From positions 1-64,000 of the forward strand of contig KV919041.1 of the NCBI GenBank assembly GCA_002049455.2: a stretch of 64,000 bases of DNA, in the 5' to 3' direction. Position numbers and translations under genes: made by a program. Positions within the stretch are counted from its first letter, which is position 1. The number at the start of each line of letters is the position of its first letter. This DNA comes from Porphyra umbilicalis. Taxonomy: Eukaryota; Rhodophyta; Bangiophyceae; Bangiales; Bangiaceae. Below the pieces are notes generated by a model, which saw nothing but the letters and a program-made list of their open reading frames with translations, was not told the DNA's origin and made no database searches. Below are positions 63,250-64,000 of the stretch, piece after piece.

Positions 63250-63414
63250 CCTCTCCGCCAAGTGGCTCGGCCGCGTCGGCGACACGCCCTTGTGTGGGGC
63301 GGGCTTTTACGCCGCCGACGCCGGGCTTTTTACAGTTTCTTGTATGTCTGTTGACTTTTTCTGAACACGACGCGGCCCCTTGGGCGATATCGGATAGGTT
63401 GGTGCCCGCTGCAG

Positions 63415-64000
63415 CCGGTCTTTTCGTCTTTGGCGCGATTGGCTGACGGCACAAACGCCAACGTGGATCGACGCGCAGCGCAGCGCGCGCGCCTACGTCG
63501 GCCTGTACATTGTCGGCATGCAAAAAGGCGCCACGTCGGAGCTCTCCCGCCGCCTCTACGAGCTCGGCGTCAGCGACGTGCACATGACCAAGGAGTGGGA
63601 TTTGTTCGACGCGCTCGACCGCGACGCCGGCGCGGGTGGCGGCCGCCCCGAGCGCACGCCGGTGGTCGACGCGGCGCGGGGTGCCGCGGGCGCGTGGGAG
63701 CCACCTCGCCGGCGGCGGCGCGCGGAGGTGCCCGCTCCCCCCCCCCCCTCCCCCCCCCCCCCCCAACGACCCGTCCGCACCGCCCCGGGGCGGCGACGGG
63801 TTTGACTTTGAAAAACGGGCGGCGGGGCGGGCGGCGTGTCGGCGCGCCGGCGCGGGCGCCGCCGTCCTCGCCGGCACCTCCCCACCCCGCCCCCCTCCCA
63901 ACCGCGCCGCCCGCGGACCCACGGCGGCAGCGCCCCGCAGCGGCGGATCTCGGCGCCCGCCGCGAACTGTCCCCCGGCTCGCGAACTGTCCCCCGGCTCG
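63415..64000 (+). CDS. partial gene at right edge, unknown
   Basis: After a plausible acceptor (cccgctgcag at 63414) a frame reads SFRLWRDWLTAQTPTWIDAQ, then AYVGLYIVGMQKGATSELSR and RLYELGVSDVHMTKEWDLFD before a low-complexity Pro-rich part. Beyond the C runs at 63737-63762 the protein-like frame changes and reads GDGFDFEKRAAGRAA, then runs to the end of the window. GC content returns to the gene-island level. I do not recognise a family. The first exon or exons would lie before 63414, overlapping the 3' end of the HA-domain gene, or the ATG at 63518 could be the start. Confidence 0.4.

Noticed and set aside
1-64000. Retroviral, Polinton or other capsid-bearing virus-like elements
   Set aside because: No polymerase, integrase, protease, capsid or envelope signature was seen; the elements found are plain DNA transposons.

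Overview
The window reads as nuclear DNA of a GC-rich eukaryotic alga, most likely a bangiophyte red alga of the Porphyra/Pyropia type (inference). The grounds are coding regions built from GCC/GCG/GGC codons, many C and G homopolymers, few short GT-AG introns, organelle-type N-termini, and a secreted Hedgehog-type Hint protein of a kind reported from red algae. No bacterial operon structure, rRNA, tRNA or CRISPR array was found.

Two compartments alternate. Very GC-rich gene islands lie at about 0.3-6.3, 10-29.6 and 63.4-64 kb. They carry a low-complexity hypothetical protein, a glutaredoxin (one intron), a nine-unit GR-DL/HGG repeat protein, a secreted Cys-rich protein with a 21-bp repeat, the giant rRNA-processing factor RRP5, 26S proteasome subunit RPN7 (one intron), RNA polymerase II subunit RPB9 (three exons), an ATP:cob(I)alamin adenosyltransferase, a secreted Hint protein and an organellar TsaD/OSGEPL1-type tRNA t6A enzyme. 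In nearly every GC-rich gene the frame that carries the conserved motifs changes at C/G runs of seven or more bases, so gene spans are given rather than single ORFs.

From about 30 to 63 kb the DNA is of mixed composition and rich in transposons. Two diverged copies of one transposon carry the same three ORFs: an N-terminal transposase half (c), a C-terminal half (a), and a conserved ORF of unknown function on the opposite strand (b). The order differs between copies. There are also a decayed Tc1/mariner-type transposase, a 382-bp hAT MITE with a perfect 8-bp target duplication, and two TA-flanked MITEs with related ends, one of which cuts a coding region in two. A divergent histone H3 variant, a decayed gene with a helicase-associated (HA) domain, a 72-bp tandem repeat open on both strands and two minisatellites complete this part.

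The housekeeping genes form a compact block. RRP5 and RPN7 diverge from a shared AT-richer promoter region, RPN7 and RPB9 converge with only about 200 bp between them, and the adenosyltransferase and Hint genes diverge. They serve unrelated central processes (ribosome assembly, proteolysis, transcription, cobalamin use, tRNA modification), so adjacency here does not imply a shared pathway.
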